From Balanoglossus misakiensis (taxonomy: Eukaryota > Hemichordata), in contig CM082591.2 in assembly GCA_040954595.2 (NCBI GenBank), positions 8,370,001 to 8,434,000 on the forward strand: 64,000 nt of DNA, read 5' to 3'. The notes beneath the pieces were generated by a model. That model did no database searches. It had not been told where the DNA came from and saw only the letters and a program-made list of their open reading frames with translations. Each line of letters opens with the position of its first letter. Position 1 is the first letter of the stretch. Below are positions 25,701 to 40,700 of the stretch, one piece after another. Made by a program: the position numbers and the translations under genes.

Positions 25701-28700
25701 TTGTCGGTCAACTCTTCTGTCTTTGTCTTACCGATACGGTTCTAACCGGAACACTTAGGCTTCTCTGCTCATACACTACACATTATAAACAATGGATGAT
25801 AAAATGCGCCCTCTTTTGGTGAACTCTTACTACCGCCTGACCCCTCCAGCTGACCGCCTACTTGCCTTACTGGACAAGGGAAGAAAGCCGGCTATCCAGC
25901 GAAATCACGGCCTGTCGCAGGTGATTTTTCAAATGAACCCCATATATAGTTTTCAGTTGTTTTTATCATGCTGTTGACGATCAACAGTGTTGAAATTACC
26001 AACCACGAAGTCTACATCTGGAAGAAGATTACTACATTACCGCACGAAGCTGTTGGAGCGCGCGAATCGTGTTCAAAGACGTTCGTTATAATTGCTAATG
26101 AGAAAACAGCACGTAGTTAATCCGATGAATGACAACTGCAAAAATGGCCAGAGGCGTGACATATTGCTCCATACTCGATCGACTGGTTGCTTGTAGTGAC
26201 AAGGACGCTCATTTATTCAAGGGCATTCCCACCAAAATATATGAATATTTATGTATGTCAAGTGCCGCGCGCTTTACGCGTTGAGGCGAGCGAGATGGCC
26301 TTCTTCCCTTGTCAAGTATAGCAAGGTAGAAGGTCAGGCGGTAGGCAGAGTTCACCAAAAGAGGGCGCATTTTATCATCCATTGTTTATAATGTGTAGTG
26401 TATGAGCAGAGAAGCCTTAGTGTTCCGGTTAGAAACGTATCGGTAAGACAAAGATGGAAGAGTTGACCGACAACAAATTTATTCAGTTTATATCATATAA
26501 TTCTTACTTAAACGTTCCCTGAATACATACCTGTGCCTGAACTAGCATACGGCAGCAAAATGTGCGGTTAAACCACAGGGATGTATTCAGGGAACGTTTA
26601 AGTAAGAATTATATGATATAAACTGAATAAATTTGTTGTCAATGGCACAGCTCGTCTTGCATTGCGAAGTCTCAGCAGAATCCATTTTTGCAGAAAATTT
26701 ATCATATATCTTAGAAATTAAATTGTTACCTGATATCTCCTGCCTTTGTACATACAATAAGATTCCACAGTACATTTTGGACAGCAACTGCCATGTGGTA
26801 AAATCTGGTTTTCTAGATCACAGTTGATTTGTTCACAATTGGGTCTTTCACAGGTTACCTCTCCATCCTTAACAGAAATTCAGAAAACATTGTATGACAT
26901 AAAACAGGTCGATGGAGAGGATGAAATGTTTTCAATAATCTGTACAGTGAATATACAGGAAAAATAGCAACATTATTCAACAAGTTATACAAGTTATGTG
27001 AAAATGTTGCATCAAACTTTGATAGGGAAAATGTGCCATTCAAAGTGTTTGCTTGCAGTTACTGAACCAATTTCAGAATTTTCGATAAATTTTCAGAATT
27101 TCTTTTAAATCTTAGGTTTTCTTCAACAGACATAAGTGTTTCCATCACCTTGATGTTTTCAAAAAGAGAAAGTATTATTTTTGAAATGTGGAATTACTGT
27201 AAATAAATTTTTCGCGAAATACGCGAGAACCAAAATAGCGTGAAAATAAAAAGTCGCATAAATTTTTTCCGAAGATAATGATGCAGTGAATGAAATAAGA
27301 GAACGTGAAAATTAATACTAGCGAAACAGTGGCTTCTCTCGATATCGCGAAAATTTCAACTCGCTAAAATAAGTGTTTTACAGTAGTTTGGAACACGGTT
27401 ATAATAATAAACTACACGCAACAAACATTAGAGGTTCACCAGAAGACGAAGTGTTAGATCAGAAACTTACCAGACATGTGCAAAGGCTGCAAGGATCAGC
27501 CAATGGAACAAACTGTTCACCAGTTTTGTAAATCTGATTCTCAAAGCTACATTCCAAAGGACCTGTAAATGGAACATGACAACTGGTGGGATTATCTAGA
27601 GGAAGTGGAAAGTCACTGACTTCTGAAATGTTCTGAATACTAGTACTCTCTTAAAGGCAATAGATCGTCTCACGCGCATGTGTGTAACTTCCCAGCAAAT
27701 TTTCCGTTCGATGCATTCAAATAGTGGACTGCCTTCGCTTCCTTCCATATTTCATGCGCACCGTATAAGTAGATTCTGGTTTTGTCCCTCCTTTTCACCC
27801 AAGCTGGTGTTTTCTCACGATCTCCAACATAGATTATGGTCGCCGCCATCTTGTCTGTTGTTAGGACAGAGCACTGCCTTATGGGATTGACTGTTCACTA
27901 AATGTCTGTAACCAGCGGCTACAGCTGGAACATGCGTGTGAGACGAGCTAGGTGCTTTAAAGGGCAGTGATCATCTTATGCGCATGTGTCAAACCAGAGA
28001 CTCTGGTTACATAAATTGTATACAGTCATTGCCATAAGGCAGTGTGCTGTCCTGACAACAGACAAGATGGCGGCAACCACAATCTGTGGCTGATTGGGAA
28101 AAAACAGCAAATCGGATGAAAAGAAGGGACAAAACTAAAGTCTGGGTGAACATGAAATATAGAAGGAAGCGAAGGCAGTCCACTATTTGAATGTATTGAA
28201 CGCAAACTTTGCAGAACACTTGGATTGGATGTAATGTTTGTAGACATTAATTACACACATGTGCATAAGACGATCATTGGCCTTTTACAGACTTTGTCAC
28301 TGTGAGCAATAAATTGTATCAAGGAATACATACGCTCAGTTGTATTGAAACTTTTTGTGTTTTAAAAAGTTACCACAGACACGCATTGCATGATTGAACA
28401 CCATTTGTTGATGTACATAATAAAAACTTACTTGCACAGCGTGGACAGCATTCACCTGCATCACGTAGGATTCTATCTTCGTTACATTCTAACTCAGGAC
28501 ACAATTTGACATCACATGAAGCATGACCATCCTGACAGAAAATACACACAGAGACAATAAGACAACAACTCATATGGTTACCAATTGATCATACACTTGT
28601 TAAAAATTCACACAAAAACACATTTATCAACATCAGTAAAAATTGAACAATGAATGCTGGACCGTTTTTCCAATTCACCACTTTTGATTTCGATTGACAC

Positions 28701-31700
28701 TTTTTTAAATCAAAGTATTTTATTTTCTTTGCAACAGCTTTGTGGATGTCTAACTGCAGGGAGATCTAACTTCAACCCTTACGCCAACATGGTTGGTCCA
28801 AATCCATTGTTTTCTATGGTAAAGTTGGACTTCCAAACAGGGAAATGGGGATGAAAGGTTAATATAAGACTTGCATCTGGGTTATTCACTTACCATACAT
28901 ATACATGATGTACAAGGATTGAGTTTAAATTCTGTGCCATTCTGATATACAATGCCTGTTGTATTATTCTCACAAACTCTTTCCAAAGGCTCTCCTATAT
29001 AGGATAAAGAAAACATTATACGACACACATATTCACAAGTGAGCATGATTGATGTGAGGTCACATGAGTCTCAAAGCCAATCAGAGTGTACAACATTCAG
29101 ACCATTCATCTCATGGTTCATTTCCAGGAAATGCAAGTTTTTTTCAATAGTTTTCCAGGGCTTTCAGACCGAAAATCAATTTTCTGAATATTTTTAATTA
29201 GATTTCTATGACTTTTGAAGCCAAAACTGACATTTCCTGGGAGTGATTATGCAGATCTTGTGTCAAAAACATCAACAATATTCTGGGACTTTCAGGAATG
29301 AATTTCATTTTTATATTTCTGTCTCTTCAACAAGTGCATAAATTTTGTCAATATTGTCAGACAAGAATTTTTTTAAAAACACTGACCTGTACATGTTGGG
29401 CAACATGCAGAGTGTTCTACTGTGACTCTCTCTGGAGGACAATTCAGTGTTGGACAGAGAATTGTTAGACACAGCAATATTTCTTCCTGTAATCAAAAGT
29501 TATATGATTCAATCTGGCATACATGCACAATTATCATATACTCTACTTAGAGAATAATGAGCGCCCCAAAGACCCATAATGGACGAAAGCACACATTGTG
29601 CGTCATAATATACGAGGCGAAGCCGAGTATATTATGGAGCACAATGTGTGCTTGAGTCCATTATGGGTCTTTGGGGCGTTCATTATTCTCATTATTTTAT
29701 AGTTTTGTCAATGCCAGTGAATTTGCAGACTTCAAAAAGTATAGGTGCGAACAATTCAGCCTCGGACACGGAGATCGAGAACAGAGCAATGGCGTACGCG
29801 TAAACAAAAGGTCACCTGATCGTGGTGTGTCAGTGTACTGTACATTTCTAGTATCATATTCAAACATCAGGAAATAAATAATGAAGGTTTATTAACGCAT
29901 GTGAAAATTCATGTAAGGGTTGTGCTGAAATATATCAGAAAAAGTTTCGATTTTTGTGTAATCTTGGGGAGGACTCGGGGAATATTTGAATTCGTTTGCG
30001 TTCCCAGGAAAGTTCACGTTTACGGGCGCTCGGAAGGTTGCAATACATAAACAAACTCGCCCTCGATCGACCCTTCGTACCGCGTAGACAACATGACAGT
30101 GACACTTGCGGCATAATTTTATTTTAACGTATAGCTTGACATGACTGCTTGGTACATGGTACACTGTATGTATGGTGAACGAATGTCAAATCCAGCGTCA
30201 TGGAGAGGTTTGCTTTACGTGCGTGAGCGAGCCATGTTGACTGCGCGTGATTCAAGAGCAGACGACATGTACTGCAGCCGTATAGGAAGTAAAAATAAAC
30301 AAAACGCCAGCCGAGGACAGATTTGGAAATTAATAAATATCGCCATATTTATTCTGTGTACGTTTGCATTTCTTTTTTTAGCCCTTAAAATGTTCGCATT
30401 GTTTGAAATCCTCCGTTATTCAGTCGGAAATTGTACACGTCCACTGGTTCTTGGGTGCGTCGCGCGTCCATCGAATAACAGGATACATTATCAGTAATAA
30501 TGTATAGCTATGACGTCACAAAATTCACTGGTATTGATAAAGCTATAATATAATGTGGAATCATGTCCTCATTTAACGGCTTCGTGCATTTTCTATGTAT
30601 CATGCACGGGCTAGTTGCCCAATTAAGATCACTGTTTTTGTTCTTGTGGTATCCTTAAATAATTCTTATGAAAACACATCAGAGTGAGATTTTAACCTGT
30701 TTTTTTTCAGTGCTTTGATCGTAGAACAGTGTAAAAAGCTCCCAAGAAGTCCAATAACTGATACAATTATTTTACATCTTTATATCATTTTTGTTCAGGA
30801 TGAATCTCCTGTCTATGGTTAATGGAACAAAAATTGTCATTTGTTGAATATAAATTAGTTGTTGTTTCATCTGTAGTTTAATGCTCTGTTTCCTTGACCA
30901 CACAAATTAAAGTTGTCATTATAAAAATTGTATACACATGTTGGTTGTAATTGGAGAATAAGACAAGAATTCGCTCATTAAGATGTCCATCTTACCGAAC
31001 ACTGGCATTCCAAACATTGGTCGATCGTCATCTGGTTTAAAAATAGCACCTTCCTTATAAGTGACACCTCTGAATTCGCAACCAATACATGCTTGACAAC
31101 ACTGGTTTGGAACTCGCACTGGGTTCTCACACGGTGCTGGACATGTGACAGTTGTACAGGAGATGTCTTGGTCCTGTCAACACAAGAAACAAAAACGTCC
31201 AAGTTACAAACAAGAGAAATACTGTAAAACACTTTATTTTCGCGAGTTGAAATTTTCGCGATATTGAAAGATGCCACTGTTTTGCGAGTATTAATTTTCA
31301 TGTTCTATTATTTCATTCACTGCATTGTTATCTTCAAAAAAATTTACGCTACTTTTTATTTTCACGTTATTTTGGCTCTCGCGTATTTGGCGAAAATGTA
31401 TTGCTCGCGAAATTAAAGTGTTTTACAGTATGAATGAATGAATGAATTTTATTTCACCAGAGATATGTCGATATATATATATATATAATACACTGAATGT
31501 AAAAGGAAGATGTTACATATTTCCAGTGTGGACCATGGAAATAGTTTCGCGGAAACTAGTCTAGTCCATGGCCCATATTTCTGAGTTAATAAATTATAAA
31601 GATGTCAAACAGTTGTAAACGACACTAGTTACACAAGATAACATAATTGATACACAGATTAAAAATTATTATATAAATAGCCCAAAGTACAGATCTAGAA

Positions 31701-34700
31701 ATCTAATTACTGAGATATATGACAAGAAGCAAAGATCCACAAAACATGAAAGCTCATCAGAACAGCAGAATGTGACACTGTACACATTGTTGCTGCACAA
31801 AAATGTCTTGGCATGAACACACTGCATGTGCTTATCACCCTCAAAGCCAAAAGTGCTCTGCATGTGCTTATAACAATCAAAGCCAAATGTGCTCTAACAC
31901 AAGATATATTCTTCATTAAAGGGACAAAGTCTCTCTTCTTCCCCATTTTTAATTAATTATGTTTGATACAAGACACCGTTTATGTTATTCTACATGTGGA
32001 TTTATAGGGAATCAACGTTCAACCACACACTACCTCCATCCCACTTGTAGACGAGAGGGGAAAATCTCGCCAAAATGAATAATCAGTCTCTACCATTTAT
32101 TCATTTTGGGCGAGTTTTTATTTTCATATCATACAAGCGGGATGGAAGTTGTGTGTCGTTGAACGTCCATTCACTACATGTACATATACACATGTACATT
32201 TACATAAACAGTGTCTTGCATCAGACATAATTAATTGGAAAGGGGCAGCGAGAGAGAGACTTTGTCCCTTTAAATCCACCAATCAAAGTAACTTACATCA
32301 CATATACATGTTGTACAGGGATCATCTTGAAGAGTCCACATGTCACCATGGTGATACGTTGTGTCATCAATGACCGGACAGTCTAAACAAAGAGACAAAG
32401 AAGACATTTTATACAGCGCTATGTCACTCTGGTTGAAAACATGATGATATGGAATACCATTATCTGGGTGTTCAAATTATATAGAATTCTTCTGTTTTGC
32501 AGTATTAAAATTGTTTTTATTACTTTTCTGATCAATATACTGGTATTGTGTAAAATTCGATTGATTGATTGGTGTGTGCTTTGTCTACAGCCCGTGCACT
32601 TACACAGCATCTGATAATTCATACAGGAAAGATCACAACAAGTGATGACTCATAGAGGAGAGATCACAAAAAGTGATGAGTCATAGAGGAGGAAGCACAG
32701 CATCTGATGACTCATCTAACCTGTCCACTTACCTAGACATTTAGGACAGCACTGCCCTGGTACACTTGCAAAATTAGAACACCTTGTGGCTTCACACACT
32801 GTTAAATTACAAGTCACAGTACCATCCTGTAAATACAAATTATATTATATCATGCTACCGTTCGTGATTCTGATTGGACGAGAGCTGAATCCAGCCATGG
32901 TAAAGTACTGTTTTACCATGGCTAGCAGTGGTAAAACGGGCCCCTGAACCACAGGGATTTATTCAGGGAACGTTTAAGTAAGAATTATATGATATAAACT
33001 GAATAAATTTGTTGTCGGTCAACTCTTCTGTCTTTGTCTTACCGATACGGTTCTAACCGGAACACTTAGGCTTCTCTGCTCATACACTACACATTATAAA
33101 CAATGGATGATAAAATGCGCCCTCTTTTGGTGAACTCTTACTACCGCCTGACCCCTCCAGCTGACCGCCTACTTGCCTTACTGGACAAGGGAAGAAAGCC
33201 GGCTATCCAGCGAAATCACGGCCTGTCGCAGGTGATTTTTCAAATGAACCCCATATATAGTTTTCAGTTGTTTTTATCATGCTGTTGACGATCAACAGTG
33301 TTGAAATTACCAACCACGAAGTCTACATCTGGAAGAAGATTACTACATTACCGCACGAAGCTGTTGGAGCGCGCGAATCGTGTTCAAAGACGTTCGTTAT
33401 AATTGCTAATGAGAAAACAGCACGTAGTTAATCCGATGAATGACAACTGCAAAAATGGCCAGAGGCGTGACATATTGCTCCATACTCGATCGACTGGTTG
33501 CTTGTAGTGACAAGGACGCTCATTTATTCAAGGGCATTCCCACCAAAATATATGAATATTTATGTATGTCAAGTGCCGCGCGCTTTACGCGTTGAGGCGA
33601 GCGAGATGGCCTTCTTCCCTTGTCAAGTATAGCAAGGTAGAAGGTCAGGCGGTAGGCAGAGTTCACCAAAAGAGGGCGCATTTTATCATCCATTGTTTAT
33701 AATGTGTAGTGTATGAGCAGAGAAGCCTTAGTGTTCCGGTTAGAAACGTATCGGTAAGACAAAGATGGAAGAGTTGACCGACAACAAATTTATTCAGTTT
33801 ATATCATATAATTCTTACTTAAACGTTCCCTGAATACATACCTGTGCCTGAACTAGCATACGGCAGCAAAATGTGCGGTTAAACCACAGGGATGTATTCA
33901 GGGAACGTTTAAGTAAGAATTATATGATATAAACTGAATAAATTTGTTGTCAATGGCACAGCTCGTCTTGCATTGCGAAGTCTCAGCAGAATCCATTTTT
34001 GCAGAAAATTTATCATATATCTTAGAAATTAAATTGTTACCTGATATCTCCTGCCTTTGTACATACAATAAGATTCCACAGTACATTTTGGACAGCAACT
34101 GCCATGTGGTAAAATCTGGTTTTCTAGATCACAGTTGATTTGTTCACAATTGGGTCTTTCACAGGTTACCTCTCCATCCTTAACAGAAATTCAGAAAACA
34201 TTGTATGACATAAAACAGGTCGATGGAGAGGATGAAATGTTTTCAATAATCTGTACAGTGAATATACAGGAAAAATAGCAACATTATTCAACAAGTTATA
34301 CAAGTTATGTGAAAATGTTGCATCAAACTTTGATAGGGAAAATGTGCCATTCAAAGTGTTTGCTTGCAGTTACTGAACCAATTTCAGAATTTTCGATAAA
34401 TTTTCAGAATTTCTTTTAAATCTTAGGTTTTCTTCAACAGACATAAGTGTTTCCATCACCTTGATGTTTTCAAAAAGAGAAAGTATTATTTTTGAAATGT
34501 GGAATTACTGTAAATAAATTTTTCGCGAAATACGCGAGAACCAAAATAGCGTGAAAATAAAAAGTCGCATAAATTTTTTCCGAAGATAATGATGCAGTGA
34601 ATGAAATAAGAGAACGTGAAAATTAATACTAGCGAAACAGTGGCTTCTCTCGATATCGCGAAAATTTCAACTCGCTAAAATAAGTGTTTTACAGTAGTTT

Positions 34701-37700
34701 GGAACACGGTTATAATAATAAACTACACGCAACAAACATTAGAGGTTCACCAGAAGACGAAGTGTTAGATCAGAAACTTACCAGACATGTGCAAAGGCTG
34801 CAAGGATCAGCCAATGGAACAAACTGTTCACCAGTTTTGTAAATCTGATTCTCAAAGCTACATTCCAAAGGACCTGTAAATGGAACATGACAACTGGTGG
34901 GATTATCTAGAGGAAGTGGAAAGTCACTGACTTCTGAAATGTTCTGAATACTAGTACTCTCTTAAAGGCAATAGATCGTCTCACGCGCATGTGTGTAACT
35001 TCCCAGCAAATTTTCCGTTCGATGCATTCAAATAGTGGACTGCCTTCGCTTCCTTCCATATTTCATGCGCACCGTATAAGTAGATTCTGGTTTTGTCCCT
35101 CCTTTTCACCCAAGCTGGTGTTTTCTCACGATCTCCAACATAGATTATGGTCGCCGCCATCTTGTCTGTTGTTAGGACAGAGCACTGCCTTATGGGATTG
35201 ACTGTTCACTAAATGTCTGTAACCAGCGGCTACAGCTGGAACATGCGTGTGAGACGAGCTAGGTGCTTTAAAGGGCAGTGATCATCTTATGCGCATGTGT
35301 CAAACCAGAGACTCTGGTTACATAAATTGTATACAGTCATTGCCATAAGGCAGTGTGCTGTCCTGACAACAGACAAGATGGCGGCAACCACAATCTGTGG
35401 CTGATTGGGAAAAAACAGCAAATCGGATGAAAAGAAGGGACAAAACTAAAGTCTGGGTGAACATGAAATATAGAAGGAAGCGAAGGCAGTCCACTATTTG
35501 AATGTATTGAACGCAAACTTTGCAGAACACTTGGATTGGATGTAATGTTTGTAGACATTAATTACACACATGTGCATAAGACGATCATTGGCCTTTTACA
35601 GACTTTGTCACTGTGAGCAATAAATTGTATCAAGGAATACATACGCTCAGTTGTATTGAAACTTTTTGTGTTTTAAAAAGTTACCACAGACACGCATTGC
35701 ATGATTGAACACCATTTGTTGATGTACATAATAAAAACTTACTTGCACAGCGTGGACAGCATTCACCTGCATCACGTAGGATTCTATCTTCGTTACATTC
35801 TAACTCAGGACACAATTTGACATCACATGAAGCATGACCATCCTGACAGAAAATACACACAGAGACAATAAGACAACAACTCATATGGTTACCAATTGAT
35901 CATACACTTGTTAAAAATTCACACAAAAACACATTTATCAACATCAGTAAAAATTGAACAATGAATGCTGGACCGTTTTTCCAATTCACCACTTTTGATT
36001 TCGATTGACACTTTTTTAAATCAAAGTATTTTATTTTCTTTGCAACAGCTTTGTGGATGTCTAACTGCAGGGAGATCTAACTTCAACCCTTACGCCAACA
36101 TGGTTGGTCCAAATCCATTGTTTTCTATGGTAAAGTTGGACTTCCAAACAGGGAAATGGGGATGAAAGGTTAATATAAGACTTGCATCTGGGTTATTCAC
36201 TTACCATACATATACATGATGTACAAGGATTGAGTTTAAATTCTGTGCCATTCTGATATACAATGCCTGTTGTATTATTCTCACAAACTCTTTCCAAAGG
36301 CTCTCCTATATAGGATAAAGAAAACATTATACGACACACATATTCACAAGTGAGCATGATTGATGTGAGGTCACATGAGTCTCAAAGCCAATCAGAGTGT
36401 ACAACATTCAGACCATTCATCTCATGGTTCATTTCCAGGAAATGCAAGTTTTTTTCAATAGTTTTCCAGGGCTTTCAGACCGAAAATCAATTTTCTGAAT
36501 ATTTTTAATTAGATTTCTATGACTTTTGAAGCCAAAACTGACATTTCCTGGGAGTGATTATGCAGATCTTGTGTCAAAAACATCAACAATATTCTGGGAC
36601 TTTCAGGAATGAATTTCATTTTTATATTTCTGTCTCTTCAACAAGTGCATAAATTTTGTCAATATTGTCAGACAAGAATTTTTTTAAAAACACTGACCTG
36701 TACATGTTGGGCAACATGCAGAGTGTTCTACTGTGACTCTCTCTGGAGGACAATTCAGTGTTGGACAGAGAATTGTTAGACACAGCAATATTTCTTCCTG
36801 TAATCAAAAGTTATATGATTCAATCTGGCATACATGCACAATTATCATATACTCTACTTAGAGAATAATGAGCGCCCCAAAGACCCATAATGGACGAAAG
36901 CACACATTGTGCGTCATAATATACGAGGCGAAGCCGAGTATATTATGGAGCACAATGTGTGCTTGAGTCCATTATGGGTCTTTGGGGCGTTCATTATTCT
37001 CATTATTTTATAGTTTTGTCAATGCCAGTGAATTTGCAGACTTCAAAAAGTATAGGTGCGAACAATTCAGCCTCGGACACGGAGATCGAGAACAGAGCAA
37101 TGGCGTACGCGTAAACAAAAGGTCACCTGATCGTGGTGTGTCAGTGTACTGTACATTTCTAGTATCATATTCAAACATCAGGAAATAAATAATGAAGGTT
37201 TATTAACGCATGTGAAAATTCATGTAAGGGTTGTGCTGAAATATATCAGAAAAAGTTTCGATTTTTGTGTAATCTTGGGGAGGACTCGGGGAATATTTGA
37301 ATTCGTTTGCGTTCCCAGGAAAGTTCACGTTTACGGGCGCTCGGAAGGTTGCAATACATAAACAAACTCGCCCTCGATCGACCCTTCGTACCGCGTAGAC
37401 AACATGACAGTGACACTTGCGGCATAATTTTATTTTAACGTATAGCTTGACATGACTGCTTGGTACATGGTACACTGTATGTATGGTGAACGAATGTCAA
37501 ATCCAGCGTCATGGAGAGGTTTGCTTTACGTGCGTGAGCGAGCCATGTTGACTGCGCGTGATTCAAGAGCAGACGACATGTACTGCAGCCGTATAGGAAG
37601 TAAAAATAAACAAAACGCCAGCCGAGGACAGATTTGGAAATTAATAAATATCGCCATATTTATTCTGTGTACGTTTGCATTTCTTTTTTTAGCCCTTAAA

Positions 37701-40700
37701 ATGTTCGCATTGTTTGAAATCCTCCGTTATTCAGTCGGAAATTGTACACGTCCACTGGTTCTTGGGTGCGTCGCGCGTCCATCGAATAACAGGATACATT
37801 ATCAGTAATAATGTATAGCTATGACGTCACAAAATTCACTGGTATTGATAAAGCTATAATATAATGTGGAATCATGTCCTCATTTAACGGCTTCGTGCAT
37901 TTTCTATGTATCATGCACGGGCTAGTTGCCCAATTAAGATCACTGTTTTTGTTCTTGTGGTATCCTTAAATAATTCTTATGAAAACACATCAGAGTGAGA
38001 TTTTAACCTGTTTTTTTTCAGTGCTTTGATCGTAGAACAGTGTAAAAAGCTCCCAAGAAGTCCAATAACTGATACAATTATTTTACATCTTTATATCATT
38101 TTTGTTCAGGATGAATCTCCTGTCTATGGTTAATGGAACAAAAATTGTCATTTGTTGAATATAAATTAGTTGTTGTTTCATCTGTAGTTTAATGCTCTGT
38201 TTCCTTGACCACACAAATTAAAGTTGTCATTATAAAAATTGTATACACATGTTGGTTGTAATTGGAGAATAAGACAAGAATTCGCTCATTAAGATGTCCA
38301 TCTTACCGAACACTGGCATTCCAAACATTGGTCGATCGTCATCTGGTTTAAAAATAGCACCTTCCTTATAAGTGACACCTCTGAATTCGCAACCAATACA
38401 TGCTTGACAACACTGGTTTGGAACTCGCACTGGGTTCTCACACGGTGCTGGACATGTGACAGTTGTACAGGAGATGTCTTGGTCCTGTCAACACAAGAAA
38501 CAAAAACGTCCAAGTTACAAACAAGAGAAATACTGTAAAACACTTTATTTTCGCGAGTTGAAATTTTCGCGATATTGAAAGATGCCACTGTTTTGCGAGT
38601 ATTAATTTTCATGTTCTATTATTTCATTCACTGCATTGTTATCTTCAAAAAAATTTACGCTACTTTTTATTTTCACGTTATTTTGGCTCTCGCGTATTTG
38701 GCGAAAATGTATTGCTCGCGAAATTAAAGTGTTTTACAGTATGAATGAATGAATGAATTTTATTTCACCAGAGATATGTCGATATATATATATATATAAT
38801 ACACTGAATGTAAAAGGAAGATGTTACATATTTCCAGTGTGGACCATGGAAATAGTTTCGCGGAAACTAGTCTAGTCCATGGCCCATATTTCTGAGTTAA
38901 TAAATTATAAAGATGTCAAACAGTTGTAAACGACACTAGTTACACAAGATAACATAATTGATACACAGATTAAAAATTATTATATAAATAGCCCAAAGTA
39001 CAGATCTAGAAATCTAATTACTGAGATATATGACAAGAAGCAAAGATCCACAAAACATGAAAGCTCATCAGAACAGCAGAATGTGACACTGTACACATTG
39101 TTGCTGCACAAAAATGTCTTGGCATGAACACACTGCATGTGCTTATCACCCTCAAAGCCAAAAGTGCTCTGCATGTGCTTATAACAATCAAAGCCAAATG
39201 TGCTCTAACACAAGATATATTCTTCATTAAAGGGACAAAGTCTCTCTTCTTCCCCATTTTTAATTAATTATGTTTGATACAAGACACCGTTTATGTTATT
39301 CTACATGTGGATTTATAGGGAATCAACGTTCAACCACACACTACCTCCATCCCACTTGTAGACGAGAGGGGAAAATCTCGCCAAAATGAATAATCAGTCT
39401 CTACCATTTATTCATTTTGGGCGAGTTTTTATTTTCATATCATACAAGCGGGATGGAAGTTGTGTGTCGTTGAACGTCCATTCACTACATGTACATATAC
39501 ACATGTACATTTACATAAACAGTGTCTTGCATCAGACATAATTAATTGGAAAGGGGCAGCGAGAGAGAGACTTTGTCCCTTTAAATCCACCAATCAAAGT
39601 AACTTACATCACATATACATGTTGTACAGGGATCATCTTGAAGAGTCCACATGTCACCATGGTGATACGTTGTGTCATCAATGACCGGACAGTCTAAACA
39701 AAGAGACAAAGAAGACATTTTATACAGCGCTATGTCACTCTGGTTGAAAACATGATGATATGGAATACCATTATCTGGGTGTTCAAATTATATAGAATTC
39801 TTCTGTTTTGCAGTATTAAAATTGTTTTTATTACTTTTCTGATCAATATACTGGTATTGTGTAAAATTCGATTGATTGATTGGTGTGTGCTTTGTCTACA
39901 GCCCGTGCACTTACACAGCATCTGATAATTCATACAGGAAAGATCACAACAAGTGATGACTCATAGAGGAGAGATCACAAAAAGTGATGAGTCATAGAGG
40001 AGGAAGCACAGCATCTGATGACTCATCTAACCTGTCCACTTACCTAGACATTTAGGACAGCACTGCCCTGGTACACTTGCAAAATTAGAACACCTTGTGG
40101 CTTCACACACTGTTAAATTACAAGTCACAGTACCATCCTGTAAATACAAATTATATTATATCATGCTACCGTTCGTGATTCTGATTGGACGAGAGCTGAA
40201 TCCAGCCATGGTAAAGTACTGTTTTACCATGGCTAGCAGTGGTAAAACGGGCCCCTGAACCACAGGGATTTATTCAGGGAACGTTTAAGTAAGAATTATA
40301 TGATATAAACTGAATAAATTTGTTGTCGGTCAACTCTTCTGTCTTTGTCTTACCGATACGGTTCTAACCGGAACACTTAGGCTTCTCTGCTCATACACTA
40401 CACATTATAAACAATGGATGATAAAATGCGCCCTCTTTTGGTGAACTCTTACTACCGCCTGACCCCTCCAGCTGACCGCCTACTTGCCTTACTGGACAAG
40501 GGAAGAAAGCCGGCTATCCAGCGAAATCACGGCCTGTCGCAGGTGATTTTTCAAATGAACCCCATATATAGTTTTCAGTTGTTTTTATCATGCTGTTGAC
40601 GATCAACAGTGTTGAAATTACCAACCACGAAGTCTACATCTGGAAGAAGATTACTACATTACCGCACGAAGCTGTTGGAGCGCGCGAATCGTGTTCAAAG

